Shown here piece after piece: positions 1 through 9,098 of a stretch of DNA of 64,000 nt; the first letter of the stretch is position 1; each line of letters opens with the position of its first letter. This stretch comes from Neoakkermansia glycaniphila. Its GTDB lineage: Bacteria > Verrucomicrobiota > Verrucomicrobiia > Verrucomicrobiales > Akkermansiaceae. The notes under the pieces are model-generated. The model was not told the origin of the DNA, ran no database searches, and saw only the letters and a program-made list of their open reading frames with translations. The translations under genes and the position numbers were made by a program. The stretch spans positions 18,974 to 82,973 of the forward strand of contig NZ_LIGX01000014.1 of assembly GCF_001683795.1 (NCBI RefSeq), in the 5' to 3' direction.

Positions 1-2
1 TT

Positions 3-2096
3 TTCGACATCACCAAGCCATTGCCCTGGAACGATCAAAGCATCGATGCCCTCTTCCTGGAACACGTCATCGAACACATTCCCTCAAACCAGGCCTACGC
101 CTTCATGAAAGAAGCATGGCGCACCCTCAAACCCGGAGGCATCCTCCGGCTCGCCTTCCCGGATCTGCTCCGAATCGCGCGCGAATCAACACCGCAATAC
201 ATCCGCTTCCTGCAATCCCACGGATGGGGGGACGGCTCGCCCGGCAGCGCGCTGGCATCCATCGTCACCAAACACGGACACAAAGCCATCTGGACGAAAG
301 ACACCATGCTCGCCATCCTGCACTCCATCGGCTTCGAAGCCTGTGAACAAAGACTCGGAGAATCATCCCACCCCCACATGCGCGGCATCGAACAGCGCAA
401 CCGCCAGCTCGGCCCCGACTTCAACCGCATCGAAACCACCTGCATCGAAGCAGTCAAACCCAACCTTGACCGCAAAACGATGAAATGCGTCTTCCTGATC
501 GCTCCGAATGAAAACATGGAAGGACAAACCGAACTCGAACATCTCGGCTATGAAATCTCCCACTACCCCGTCTCTCCGGAACAGAACCTCACCGACACAC
601 GGGAAGATGAATTCACCTCTTTTCTTGGCAGGGCGCCCGCCACATGCGAACGTCGACACGTACGCTCCTTACGCCAATCATTCGCCAACATGCTCCTTGA
701 CCCCTCATGGGATGACGACGACCTCATCATCTTCGGAGAAAGCGACTCCACCCCTCTCATTGATGCCTTCACGCTCTCGAAAATCGTCAGTCAGGAACTG
801 GAAAACCATCCCGAAACCGATATCATCCGGCTCTTCCACCGCCTCCAGACGAATCCTGTTTCCATACCTCCGAACATCGAACAACCCACCTTCGAACCGT
901 ACCGCACCGGAGAGAAAACACTGCACAACTCCTACGTCTGGGGTACCCATGCCCTCATTGTGCCTGCCCGCTCACGCCGTAAAGTCGCCGAACTCTTCAT
1001 CTCCTGCCGCCTGCCCATCGACACCACATTGGAAATGGCCCAGTCGAACAACGAGTTGAACATACGGGTTGCAAAACACGACTACTTCTACCAGAAAAAA
1101 CGCACGGCAAAGCAAACACCCCGGATACCCCGGCAACACAGAATCGCCGTCTGCCTCACCTCCTACAAACGTTATGAGGACCTGCAACGGCAAATCTACG
1201 CCATCATGGCCCAAAGCTATGAAAATCATCATCTCTTCGTCGCCGTCAAAGGCATCAGCGAATGGGCCTACATCAACACCATCCTGCCGAACTTCCGCCA
1301 CTGGATCGAAGAAGGCCGCATCACCATGCGCCATTACCCCAATAAAAACCAGCTCTCCAACTTCATCGACACCATCAGGGACATCGACATCTCGGAATAC
1401 GACCTCTTTGCCAAAATCGACGACGACGACTTCTATAGCAGGGATTACCTTAAAACGGTCAACGACTATCACAACACCATCCCCGCAGGCAACAGCAGCT
1501 ATTATGCTTCGCTCAGCCCCATCCGTTATGAGGAAAAAGGCCATGTCTGTTTCAGAATCGTCAACTACACGGTCTTCGGAGCCTCCATGGTACTCGGAAA
1601 AAAAGTCATGCAAAACCTGCTGCAATGCGAGGCTGCGCCCGAACAGGAAATCCCGAAAATACTGGCCCGCAACCCGCATGTGAAACGGACGAAATTCGGC
1701 TTTGCTGAAGACCATCTGTACCACATTTTGATGGAAGAAGCCGGATGCAACAACCGTGCCGAATACGTCCGGCAACACTGCCCGCATCCTCACATCATCG
1801 TCCAGAAAAGCAACAAATCCGTCATGAGAGGCGGCCTGCTCGACCAGCAATTCATCGTGCGCAACCGCTCCGTATCCACAGATCCGGCCAACCACGAACA
1901 CATCCTCGAACTGCACCACCCCGAATGGCACGACCTCCTGCAAATCACCGGAAACCGGGCAACCCGCATCACGCGTGACGACCATGCCAACGTCCTCTCC
2001 TTCACATCCGACAGCATCACCGTCCATTGGGACAAATGGGGAGAAGAAACCTACATCAAACAACCCAGCGGCTTCTATCTCTACCGCAAGCACTGA
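3..2096 (+). CDS. Methyltransferase / family 2-like glycosyltransferase fusion, 5' end outside the window
   Basis: The reading frame is open to the left edge, so the true start lies outside the window; the TTG at 21 is unlikely to be the start. The N-terminal part (about the first 110 residues) is the second half of a class I SAM methyltransferase, with LPWNDQSIDALFLEHVIEHI followed by LKPGGILRLAFPDL. A middle region of about 200 residues is unassigned; it contains DDDDLIIFGESDS, which might be a divergent sugar-nucleotide site. From about residue 375 a family 2-like glycosyltransferase begins (AVCLTSYKRYEDLQRQI), with an acidic metal motif FAKIDDDDFYS near residue 465. It probably modifies a surface glycan. 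The fold calls are from motifs only; the exact substrate cannot be read. Confidence 0.75.
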   Translation, partial: FDITKPLPWNDQSIDALFLEHVIEHIPSNQAYAFMKEAWRTLKPGGILRLAFPDLLRIARESTPQYIRFLQSHGWGDGSPGSALASIVTKHGHKAIWTKDTMLAILHSIGFEACEQRLGESSHPHMRGIEQRNRQLGPDFNRIETTCIEAVKPNLDRKTMKCVFLIAPNENMEGQTELEHLGYEISHYPVSPEQNLTDTREDEFTSFLGRAPATCERRHVRSLRQSFANMLLDPSWDDDDLIIFGESDSTPLIDAFTLSKIVSQELENHPETDIIRLFHRLQTNPVSIPPNIEQPTFEPYRTGEKTLHNSYVWGTHALIVPARSRRKVAELFISCRLPIDTTLEMAQSNNELNIRVAKHDYFYQKKRTAKQTPRIPRQHRIAVCLTSYKRYEDLQRQIYAIMAQSYENHHLFVAVKGISEWAYINTILPNFRHWIEEGRITMRHYPNKNQLSNFIDTIRDIDISEYDLFAKIDDDDFYSRDYLKTVNDYHNTIPAGNSSYYASLSPIRYEEKGHVCFRIVNYTVFGASMVLGKKVMQNLLQCEAAPEQEIPKILARNPHVKRTKFGFAEDHLYHILMEEAGCNNRAEYVRQHCPHPHIIVQKSNKSVMRGGLLDQQFIVRNRSVSTDPANHEHILELHHPEWHDLLQITGNRATRITRDDHANVLSFTSDSITVHWDKWGEETYIKQPSGFYLYRKH

Positions 2097-2203
2097 CGGA
2101 CCACATGGCCATCCGAAGCCCATCGTTCCATCCTCTTTGCACACGGCATCCATCACCTGATGGATGCCGTCCTTTTACACCTTGGAACATACCTGAAAAA
2201 CAC

Positions 2204-2233
2204 TTGCTTTTCCGCTCACCGTCATGCTACTCT
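2204..2233 (+). promoter_or_regulatory. Putative sigma70 promoter for the transglutaminase-like gene
   Basis: TTGCTT (2204-2209), an 18-base spacer, and an extended -10 TGC-TACTCT (2225-2233). The expected transcription start is only about 7 bases before the ATG at 2248, and it would exclude the upstream ATG at 2224. Seen in sequence; activity is inferred. Confidence 0.4.
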
Positions 2234-2247
2234 GTCGTAGCAACGCG

Positions 2248-3414
2248 ATGCATCCTCTCAGCCTCTGCATACTGATTCCGGCTCTCGGCGTACCAAGCCT
2301 CTCCGCACAGGCGGTCTCACCATCACTGGAAAACGAAGCCGTCGATTTCGTCTGGAACAACCGTCCCGCCATGGATAGGGATTCCGTCACCCGGGACTTC
2401 GTCCGCAAAGACGTACAGGCAGCCCTGCAAGCCCGCGGCTTCTATCCATGGGGCAAAACGGCGCCATGGGAAATCTACCGCAACAACGTCCTTCCCTACG
2501 CCTTCACGGATGAAACGCGCAGCGACTGGCGCACAGCGCTGGAAGCCAAATACCGCCCCATCGTCGCAGAGTGCAAAACCGCCCGCGAAGCCGTCCTCCG
2601 CATCGCGGCCAACATGACCAGGGACACAGGCGTCTTCTACTCCGCAGAACGCCGCAAGCCCAACATGTCGCCCTCGGAAGCACTGCAGGAACAGAAAGTC
2701 TCCTGTACCGGCCAAAGCACCCTGCTGGCCGCCGCCCTGCGCTCAGTCGGCATACCCTCCCGCCTTGTCGGCATCACCCTGTGGAGCCACATCATGGGCA
2801 ACCACACATGGACCGAAGCATGGTTCGACGGCCAGTGGCACATGATCGAATTCAACGAAAAGGAATTCAACACGCCGTGGGTCATGGAAAACATCGGCAT
2901 GCTCGACACCTCCTCCTTCGAGCACAAACTCATCGCCACTTCATGGGAAAAGAAAGACACCCTCTTCTTCCCGATGATATGGAAAGCCCGTTACGCTCCA
3001 GCCCTCGGAGGACTCCACTTCCCGGAAGGCTCCCGATTCGTCCCCGGAGTCGACGTCTCCGAACGCTACGTCAAACTGGCGCGCGACTGGTACGAAAAAG
3101 CCGGCCTCTCGAAAGAACAGCAGCGCCTCTTCATCGACTCCCGCATCGCACCCTCGCCCATGGCGAAACGGGCGCCGCTCTACGTCATCCTCACTCGCGA
3201 AAACGGAGAAATCCTCGAAGAAGGCTATACGCCGGACAACGAAGCGGACATGCGCGCCTTCCTCCGCTTCTCCCTGCCACGCATCGGCAAATACAAACTC
3301 ATCGTCAAGGAAAAGAAAGACGCCGACCCCATCGCCACCCTCGACGTCCAGCCTACGGACACCGCCGTCCAGCTCATCTACATCTCTCCTGAAATGCTTC
3401 GCCAGCAATCATGA
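2248..3414 (+). CDS. Secreted transglutaminase-like (papain-fold) protein
   Basis: A signal peptide (MHPLSLCILIPALGVPSLSA) starts at the ATG at 2248; the in-frame ATG at 2224 would add eight non-signal residues and lies upstream of the likely transcription start. The core carries the transglutaminase-like triad in order: Cys in KVSCTGQSTLLAAALR, His in MGNHTWTEAWFDGQW, and an acidic residue in HMIEFNEKEF. Such bacterial periplasmic proteins act as peptidases or amidases more often than as true crosslinkers. The C-terminal 100 residues look like a beta-rich domain. The stop overlaps the ATG of the lipid-kinase gene (ATGA), so the two are probably translationally coupled. Substrate unknown. Confidence 0.8.
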   Translation: MHPLSLCILIPALGVPSLSAQAVSPSLENEAVDFVWNNRPAMDRDSVTRDFVRKDVQAALQARGFYPWGKTAPWEIYRNNVLPYAFTDETRSDWRTALEAKYRPIVAECKTAREAVLRIAANMTRDTGVFYSAERRKPNMSPSEALQEQKVSCTGQSTLLAAALRSVGIPSRLVGITLWSHIMGNHTWTEAWFDGQWHMIEFNEKEFNTPWVMENIGMLDTSSFEHKLIATSWEKKDTLFFPMIWKARYAPALGGLHFPEGSRFVPGVDVSERYVKLARDWYEKAGLSKEQQRLFIDSRIAPSPMAKRAPLYVILTRENGEILEEGYTPDNEADMRAFLRFSLPRIGKYKLIVKEKKDADPIATLDVQPTDTAVQLIYISPEMLRQQS

Positions 3415-4301
3415 AACCCATCCCGCTCCTCGTGAATGCCGCTGCGCGCATCTCCAAAAAGGGAGCCTTCCATGCGTGGCTGGACAACAACCACAAAGCC
3501 TTCCAAATCATCCGGCCCGGCAGCCCCGAAGAAATGAGCGACTACTGCTCCCGCCTCGCCCGAGAAGGCACCCCGCTCATCGCCGTTGCCGGGGGAGACG
3601 GCACACTCGCCCGCGCAGCGCAGGGACTGGCCGGCACGGCAACGGAACTCGCCGTCATGCCCTCCGGCACCATGAACGTCTTCGCCCGTGAAATCGGCAT
3701 CGGCTCCCACAACTTCGACGCCGCCCTTGCCGCCATCCGGCAGGGAGAAACCCGGGAAATCGACATCTTCGAAATCAACGGCACGCCCTTCATCCAAATG
3801 GCAGGCTTCGGCCCCGATGCCCGAGCCGTCCAGCTCACCACCCCGCACACCAAACGCAAATGGGGCCCTCTCGCCTACGGCTTCTCCGGCCTCAAAGCCT
3901 GCATGGAACACCACCCGGAACTCACCCTTCGCCTGCCGGACGGCAGCGCCTGCCGCGGCCATGCCATCCTCCTCGGCAACGGCTCCCTGTACGGAGGATC
4001 CATGAAACTCTTCCGCCACGCCACCAACAGCGACGGCATCCTTGACGCCATCGTCTTCCACAGCGACAGCGCCAGCATGGTCTACCAGATCGTCAAATCC
4101 CTCCTCTTCCGGGGACTGCACCCGGACAGGCACTGTGCGGAATACACCTACCTCCGTATCGAATCCGCCTCCATCGAATCCGCCGCTCCCGTACCCTACG
4201 AAATGGACGGCGACTACTCCGGCACCCACGAAAGCGGCCAGAGCACCCGCATCACCCGCGCACCGGGCAGCCTCAAAGTACGCGTCCTCAACAGACTGTA
4301 A
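3411..4301 (+). CDS. Diacylglycerol/lipid kinase family protein (YegS/BmrU-like)
   Basis: This 296-residue protein has the diacylglycerol-kinase catalytic fold: the nucleotide-binding GGDGT motif at residues 61-65 and PSGTMN at 84-89, followed by the beta-rich C-terminal domain ending in YEMDGDYSG, which matches the family's usual E-x-D-G-E region. Members phosphorylate diacylglycerol or other lipids at the inner membrane, recycling lipid from envelope glycan synthesis. Its ATG overlaps the stop of the preceding transglutaminase-like gene. No signal peptide or membrane segment is visible. Family assignment is strong; the exact lipid is not known. Confidence 0.85.
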   Translation: MKPIPLLVNAAARISKKGAFHAWLDNNHKAFQIIRPGSPEEMSDYCSRLAREGTPLIAVAGGDGTLARAAQGLAGTATELAVMPSGTMNVFAREIGIGSHNFDAALAAIRQGETREIDIFEINGTPFIQMAGFGPDARAVQLTTPHTKRKWGPLAYGFSGLKACMEHHPELTLRLPDGSACRGHAILLGNGSLYGGSMKLFRHATNSDGILDAIVFHSDSASMVYQIVKSLLFRGLHPDRHCAEYTYLRIESASIESAAPVPYEMDGDYSGTHESGQSTRITRAPGSLKVRVLNRL

Positions 4302-4359
4302 GCCTCTGCCCGCCACCCGCATCATCCCGGCGACCAGACCGGACGCTCGCAAATAGAAC

Positions 4360-4388
4360 TTTCCAAGCCCCTCCCTTCCTGCTATCAT
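4360..4388 (+). promoter_or_regulatory. Putative sigma70 promoter for coaB
   Basis: TTTCCA (4360-4365), a 17-base spacer and TATCAT (4383-4388). The -10 ends ten bases before the coaB ATG, giving a leader of only a few bases, and no Shine-Dalgarno fits. Confidence 0.45.
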
Positions 4389-4398
4389 ACCGCGCGTT

Positions 4399-5046
4399 AT
4401 GAGAATCCTCGTCACAGCGGGTCCCACCCGGGAACCCATCGACCCCGTGCGTTACATCACGAACCGCTCCTCCGGTCGCATGGGCTATGCCCTTGCCGGA
4501 GCCGCCGCGCACGAAGGCCACCATGTGATACTCGTCTCCGGCCCCACCTCGCTGGATGTCCCGCCCGGCGTTGACTTCATCCCCGTCGAAACGGCTCAGG
4601 AAATGTACGACACCGTCCGCTCCCTCTGCGACCGAACGGACATAGCCATCCTCTGTGCGGCAGTCGCAGACTACCGCCCCATTGCCGTAGCCGACCAGAA
4701 AATCAAAAAAACTGGTGACAAACTCACCCTCGAACTCGAAAAAACGCCCGACATCCTCGGCTCCATGCGCAGCGACTTCGGCTACACCGGCATCCTCGTC
4801 GGCTTCGCCGCCGAAACGCAAAACATCGAACAATACGCGCACGACAAACTCATCCGCAAACAATGCGACCTCATCGTCGCCAACGACGTCTCCCGCAAAG
4901 ACATCGGATTCGACAGCTCGCAAAACGAAGTCCTCCTCATCACGGCCGACGGCGCAGAACCCCTTCCCAAGGACACCAAGGAACACATTGCCATGGAAAT
5001 CATCAGCCGCGCCAGCGGCATCATCCCACATCAACCAGCCAAATGA
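4399..5046 (+). CDS. coaB: Phosphopantothenate-cysteine ligase, stand-alone CoaB
   Basis: CoaB joins 4'-phosphopantothenate and cysteine in coenzyme A synthesis. In most bacteria it is fused to the decarboxylase CoaC (Dfp, about 400 residues); here only the ligase half is present at 215 residues. Visible hallmarks are the start RILVTAGPTREPIDPVRYI, the NRSSGRMGY loop (22-30), ADYRP, the KIKK lysine followed by TPDIL, and IVANDVS. No CoaC is seen in the window. The stop overlaps the ATG of the aspartyl-protease gene (AAATGA). It heads a run with rsgA and rsmB and has a promoter-like element very close to its start. Confidence 0.9.
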   Translation: MRILVTAGPTREPIDPVRYITNRSSGRMGYALAGAAAHEGHHVILVSGPTSLDVPPGVDFIPVETAQEMYDTVRSLCDRTDIAILCAAVADYRPIAVADQKIKKTGDKLTLELEKTPDILGSMRSDFGYTGILVGFAAETQNIEQYAHDKLIRKQCDLIVANDVSRKDIGFDSSQNEVLLITADGAEPLPKDTKEHIAMEIISRASGIIPHQPAK

Positions 5047-5978
5047 TCCGCACCATCCTCACCACCGCAGCCTGCGTCGCCTGCGCGGGAATCCCCACCT
5101 TCGCCGCCGAAGAAAAACCCTACACGGCCACGGAAACCGCAGCCACCGTCCTCGTGGACAAAACGGCCGTCATCGAAGACCATCTGCCCATCGAAATCAA
5201 CCGCTCCACGAACCAATTCATCACCACGGCCAAAATCGACGGCATTGAAGGGCGCTACATCATCGACACGGGAGCGACCCACACCACCCTCGCTTCCGAA
5301 TACGTAGCCGAAAAAATGCCGCAGGCCGAACTGGTGCCCGTCCAGATACAGGGATCGACCAACGTCAAAAACGGGCAGAAAATCATGTTCGGCAGCATCG
5401 ACCTCGGCCCCATGCACTTCCAGCACTTCCCCCTCTTCGTCACCAGCCTCAAACCGGTCAACACGATGATGGAAAAACCCATTGCCGGAATCCTCGGCAC
5501 GACGACCTTCCTGCAAAACCCGCTACCGTTCATCTTCTCTGCGAAAAACGCTAAAGTCTGCTGGAGCAAAAAATACCCCGCTTTCCCCTGCGCCATGCGG
5601 GGAAGCTTCGACGACAACATGCGCTTCATCTCCATGGCCAAAGCCGGAGGCAAAGACATCCCCCTGCTGCTCGACACCGGATCCTCCATCACCATCGTCC
5701 CGCACGGCACATGGGAACCCGACGCCGAACAGGCAACACACATGAAATCGGCGGACATCAACTCCGCATCCACAGACAAAATGCAACGCGGCAAACCCAT
5801 GGACCTCGACCTTGGCGGCGGCCTCGTACTCAAAAACATCCGCCCATGGATAGCAGCCCCCGGAGCCCCGGGACAAATCGGCATGGACATCCTCCAGCAC
5901 TTCGACTTCTGTATCGCACGCAAAAACGGCAACTTCACGATAACTGCCCGGATGCACGAGCCCGAAAACCGGCAATGA
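5043..5978 (+). CDS. Periplasmic retropepsin-like aspartyl protease with two DTG motifs
   Basis: The ATG at 5043 overlaps the coaB stop and gives a 311-residue protein beginning with a signal peptide (cleavage near TFAAEEK). Two copies of the catalytic DTG motif are present: IIDTGATHTTL around residue 75 and LLLDTGSSITIV around residue 211. Each is followed by a flap-like region and a hydrophobic-Gly stretch (AGILGTTTFL; GQIGMDILQHF). Bacterial retropepsin-like domains normally have one DTG and act as dimers; two in one chain suggests a single-chain pepsin-like enzyme. Translationally overlapped with rsgA downstream. Substrate unknown. Confidence 0.8.
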   Translation: MIRTILTTAACVACAGIPTFAAEEKPYTATETAATVLVDKTAVIEDHLPIEINRSTNQFITTAKIDGIEGRYIIDTGATHTTLASEYVAEKMPQAELVPVQIQGSTNVKNGQKIMFGSIDLGPMHFQHFPLFVTSLKPVNTMMEKPIAGILGTTTFLQNPLPFIFSAKNAKVCWSKKYPAFPCAMRGSFDDNMRFISMAKAGGKDIPLLLDTGSSITIVPHGTWEPDAEQATHMKSADINSASTDKMQRGKPMDLDLGGGLVLKNIRPWIAAPGAPGQIGMDILQHFDFCIARKNGNFTITARMHEPENRQ

Positions 5979-7090
5979 CCGTCACCCTCGACAACCTCGG
6001 CTGGGACAGCCGCTTCGAAGAAGCCTTCCGGCAACTGGCGCAGCCCGGCTGGTACCCGGCCCGCATTATCCGCGAAACGAAAATCAACTACACCGTCATC
6101 GGCCAAGGCACGGGAGATCATGACGTCGTACTCAGCGGCAAAGTCTGGAACGATGCCGACTCGGATGCCGACCTGCCCGCCGTAGGCGACTGGGTCGCCG
6201 TCGACCCCGGACAGGAAGGGGACATCCCCGTCATCCGCGCGCGCCTGCCGCGCAAAACCTGCTTCTCCCGCAAAGCTCCCGGCAAAAGCACCGCCGAACA
6301 AGTCATCGGAGCCAACATCGACATCGTCGTCATCGTCACCGATGCCGGAGAAGACTTCAACCCGCGCCGCATCGAACGCTACCTCACCCTCGTCCGTAAA
6401 AGCGGAGCGGACCCCATCGTCCTCATCAACAAAGCGGACCAAACGCCGAAAGGCATCCTGCAGGAAGCCGTCGACAGCCTCCGGTCACTGGCTCCGAACC
6501 TCCCCGTCCACCCCATATCCGCACGCAAACGCAAAGGCTACCCGGACATCCTCGCCCTCGTCCCCTCCGGCCTCACCATCACCATCGTCGGCTCCTCCGG
6601 CGTCGGTAAATCCACCTTGGTCAACTCCCTCCTCGGTGAAGAATGGCTCGACACCGGAGACGTCAACGCCGTCACCGGCAAAGGCCGCCACACCACCGTC
6701 GCCCGCGAACTCGTCATCCTGCCGGACGGCGGCTGCCTCATCGACAACCCCGGCATGCGCGAAATCCAGATGTGGACCGATGCCGAAACCCTCCGCGCCA
6801 ACTTCGCCGACTTGTCGGAACTCGCCGCACAGTGCAAATTCGCCGACTGCAGCCACGGCAAAGACGCCGGATGCGCCATCCGCGCCGCCGTCGGAAACGG
6901 CACACTCTCCCAGGAACGCTACGAACACTACATGCGCCTCGACGAAGAAATCGAAGAACTCGTCCGCCGCAGTGAAAAACGCCAAATGACCCTCGAACGC
7001 GTCAACAAACGCAAAACGCGCGAAAAAATCCGCAACTACGAAGACCGCCGCGACCAGCGGCGCGACCGCCACCCCAACCGCCCCTGCTAA
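5975..7090 (+). CDS. rsgA: Ribosome small-subunit GTPase RsgA
   Basis: RsgA is a circularly permuted GTPase that checks late 30S maturation. The order is an N-terminal OB domain (about 35-105), then G4 NKAD (152-155), then G1 GSSGVGKS (206-213), G2 in GRHTT, and G3 DNPG (257-260). The C-terminal zinc site is C287, C292, H294 and C300. The ATG at 5975 overlaps the preceding stop by four bases; longer in-frame extensions would lie inside the protease gene. Stop and rsmB start share one base (TAATG). At 371 residues it is near the normal size. Confidence 0.95.
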   Translation: MTVTLDNLGWDSRFEEAFRQLAQPGWYPARIIRETKINYTVIGQGTGDHDVVLSGKVWNDADSDADLPAVGDWVAVDPGQEGDIPVIRARLPRKTCFSRKAPGKSTAEQVIGANIDIVVIVTDAGEDFNPRRIERYLTLVRKSGADPIVLINKADQTPKGILQEAVDSLRSLAPNLPVHPISARKRKGYPDILALVPSGLTITIVGSSGVGKSTLVNSLLGEEWLDTGDVNAVTGKGRHTTVARELVILPDGGCLIDNPGMREIQMWTDAETLRANFADLSELAAQCKFADCSHGKDAGCAIRAAVGNGTLSQERYEHYMRLDEEIEELVRRSEKRQMTLERVNKRKTREKIRNYEDRRDQRRDRHPNRPC

Positions 7091-8334
7091 TGAAAAACGC
7101 ACCGCGAACCGGCGCCCGTCAAATCGCCGCCGAATGCCTCTCCCGATGGTCGACCGGCCACGCCTTCGCCGAAACCCTCGTCGCACGGCACACCGCCGAC
7201 GCCGGACTCGGCCCCTCCGACCGAGCACTCGTCCAGGCCATCGTTTACGGCACACTCCGCAACAAAACATGGCTCGAACACATCATCCGCACCCTGCGCC
7301 CCTCTCCGCTCGACACCCCGCTCCACATCCTCACCCTCGTCGGCCTCAGCCAAATCTTCATCCTCGGGCAGGCGGACCACATCGCCGTCAGCGAAACCGT
7401 CAAACTCGTCCCGCAACGCGTCCGCGGCGTCGTCAACGGCATCCTGCGCAACGCTGCGCGCCGCAAACAGGAACTCATCCGCGAGAGGGACACACTCCCG
7501 CTCCCCGTCCGCTACTCCATACCCGAATGGCTTGTCCGCAGATGGCAAGCCACTTACGGCAAACCCGAAACCGCCGCCATGCTCGCCTGGAACAACCGCC
7601 CACCTGTTCTGCATGCCCGCGGCAACGCCCTGCGCCCGCTCGACACCGTACCGGACACCCTCGTACCCCTCGAAGGCATCCCCGGCTGGTACACCCTCAC
7701 CGGAGCCATCCCGCGCGCTGCCGTTGAAAACGGCAGCCTCTACATCGCCGACCCCTCCACCCGCTACTGCATCGGCCTCCTCGCACCGCAGCCCGGCGAA
7801 CGCATCCTCGACGCCTGCGCCGCACCCGGCGGGAAATCCGCCGCCATCCTCTCTGCTACCGGCGGCAAGGCCATCCTCACCTCCACCGACATGCACGAAC
7901 ACCGCCTCCCCAAACTCCTCGAAAACCTCAGGAAACAGGGAGCCGACCACATCGACATCCGTGCGCATGACTGGACGCAGCCCTGCCCTCCGGAATGGCA
8001 ACAGGCATACGACGCCGTCATCCTCGACGTACCTTGCTCCAACACGGGCGTCATCCGCAAACGCATCGACGTCCCGTGGAGACTCACCCCGGAAGAAATC
8101 ACCCGCCTCTCTGACCTCCAGCACACCATCCTCACCTGTGCCGCAAAAGCCGTCAAACCCGGAGGCCGCATCGTCTACTCCACCTGCTCCATCGACCCGG
8201 AAGAAAACCGCGCCGTCATCGACCGCTACCTCTCCGAACATCCGGACTGCACCCTCGTACAGGACCACCTCGCCCTGCCCCACCGGGAACAGGCGGACGG
8301 CGCCTATGCCGCCCTCCTGCACAAAAGGAACTGA
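7090..8334 (+). CDS. rsmB: 16S rRNA m5C967 methyltransferase RsmB (Sun)
   Basis: The 414-residue protein has an N-terminal NusB-like RNA-binding domain (about 1-135) and a C-terminal class I methyltransferase of the NOL1/NOP2/Sun family. The SAM loop is LDACAAPGGKS (240-250). The two cysteines that act in catalysis are in DVPCSNTG (C316, nucleophile of motif VI order differs by naming) and YSTCS (C366). It follows rsgA with a one-base overlap, so two ribosome-maturation genes are coupled. NusB fusion distinguishes RsmB from RsmF. No oddities. Confidence 0.93.
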   Translation: MKNAPRTGARQIAAECLSRWSTGHAFAETLVARHTADAGLGPSDRALVQAIVYGTLRNKTWLEHIIRTLRPSPLDTPLHILTLVGLSQIFILGQADHIAVSETVKLVPQRVRGVVNGILRNAARRKQELIRERDTLPLPVRYSIPEWLVRRWQATYGKPETAAMLAWNNRPPVLHARGNALRPLDTVPDTLVPLEGIPGWYTLTGAIPRAAVENGSLYIADPSTRYCIGLLAPQPGERILDACAAPGGKSAAILSATGGKAILTSTDMHEHRLPKLLENLRKQGADHIDIRAHDWTQPCPPEWQQAYDAVILDVPCSNTGVIRKRIDVPWRLTPEEITRLSDLQHTILTCAAKAVKPGGRIVYSTCSIDPEENRAVIDRYLSEHPDCTLVQDHLALPHREQADGAYAALLHKRN

Positions 8335-8365
8335 ACCGGCCGTGAGGCACACCTCAGGCGCAAAC

Positions 8366-9085
8366 TCACTCCGGCAGCTGCTCCCGCTTCCCCATATACT
8401 TCGGGGAACGGTTCAGCACCCATAAATCAAGCATCATCGCCACGCGGGCGGCACGCTCCCGCATCCACGAAGCCCGCCTGTAATAATCGCCCACCGCATT
8501 CCTGGCATTGAAAGCGTAGGCATCCATCCCCAGATACCCGGCAATCGCAAGAGCCCGCTCATTGTGGAACTCCTGCGACACGAAAATCACACGGTTCACG
8601 CCGAAAATATCCCGCGCACGCACCACCGAATCCAGCGTCCGCAACCCGGCGAAATCACACACGATACGCTCCTCCGGCACCCCCTTGGCCACCAGCGCCG
8701 CCTTCATCGCCTCCGGCTCGTTATAATCGTGCGAACTATTATCTCCCGACACAATCATCGCCGACACCTTCCCGGACCTCCAAAGCCTGGCAGCCGCATC
8801 CATCCGCTGCAGGAAATACAGATTATTCCGCTCCCCCAGCTTCGGGGCGCAACCCAGCACTACTGCCACGGCATCGCCGGGCAGCTCCTCCGTCGACCAG
8901 AACGCCCGATCCTTCGACTGCGCATACGTATACCACTCCGACACAGCGAAAACCGCTACCGACAGCATCACGCAACCCGCCAGCCCGGCCAGCATCCACC
9001 TCATCGGTCTCCATCGCCAGCAGCGGCGAACAAACCTCCACCCGGCCGAACATCCGGCCACCACATGCAGCATTACCCTCTTCAT
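8366..9085 (-). CDS. SanA/YdcF-like DUF218 membrane-anchored protein
   Basis: An N-terminal membrane segment (LAGLAGCVMLSVAVFAV) is followed by a DUF218 domain: AVVLGCAPKLGERNNLYFLQR, then IVSGDNSSHDYNEPEAMK, then ERIVCDFAGLRTLDSVVRA. This matches the SanA family, which affects envelope permeability; the wider family includes proteins acting on cell-wall or glycan intermediates, but the biochemistry is poorly known. The start at 9085 (MKRVMLHVV) is preferred because GAGGAGG sits six bases upstream; the ATG at 9091 overlaps that site. It lies 13 bases after the mutarotase gene, so both are likely co-transcribed. Confidence 0.82.
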   Translation of the reverse strand: MKRVMLHVVAGCSAGWRFVRRCWRWRPMRWMLAGLAGCVMLSVAVFAVSEWYTYAQSKDRAFWSTEELPGDAVAVVLGCAPKLGERNNLYFLQRMDAAARLWRSGKVSAMIVSGDNSSHDYNEPEAMKAALVAKGVPEERIVCDFAGLRTLDSVVRARDIFGVNRVIFVSQEFHNERALAIAGYLGMDAYAFNARNAVGDYYRRASWMRERAARVAMMLDLWVLNRSPKYMGKREQLPE

Positions 9086-9098
9086 CGCCATCCTCCTC

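Noticed and set aside
972..2156. 394-codon minus-strand frame over the glycosyltransferase half
   Set aside because: It is a shadow rich in V, D, G and F with no motifs.
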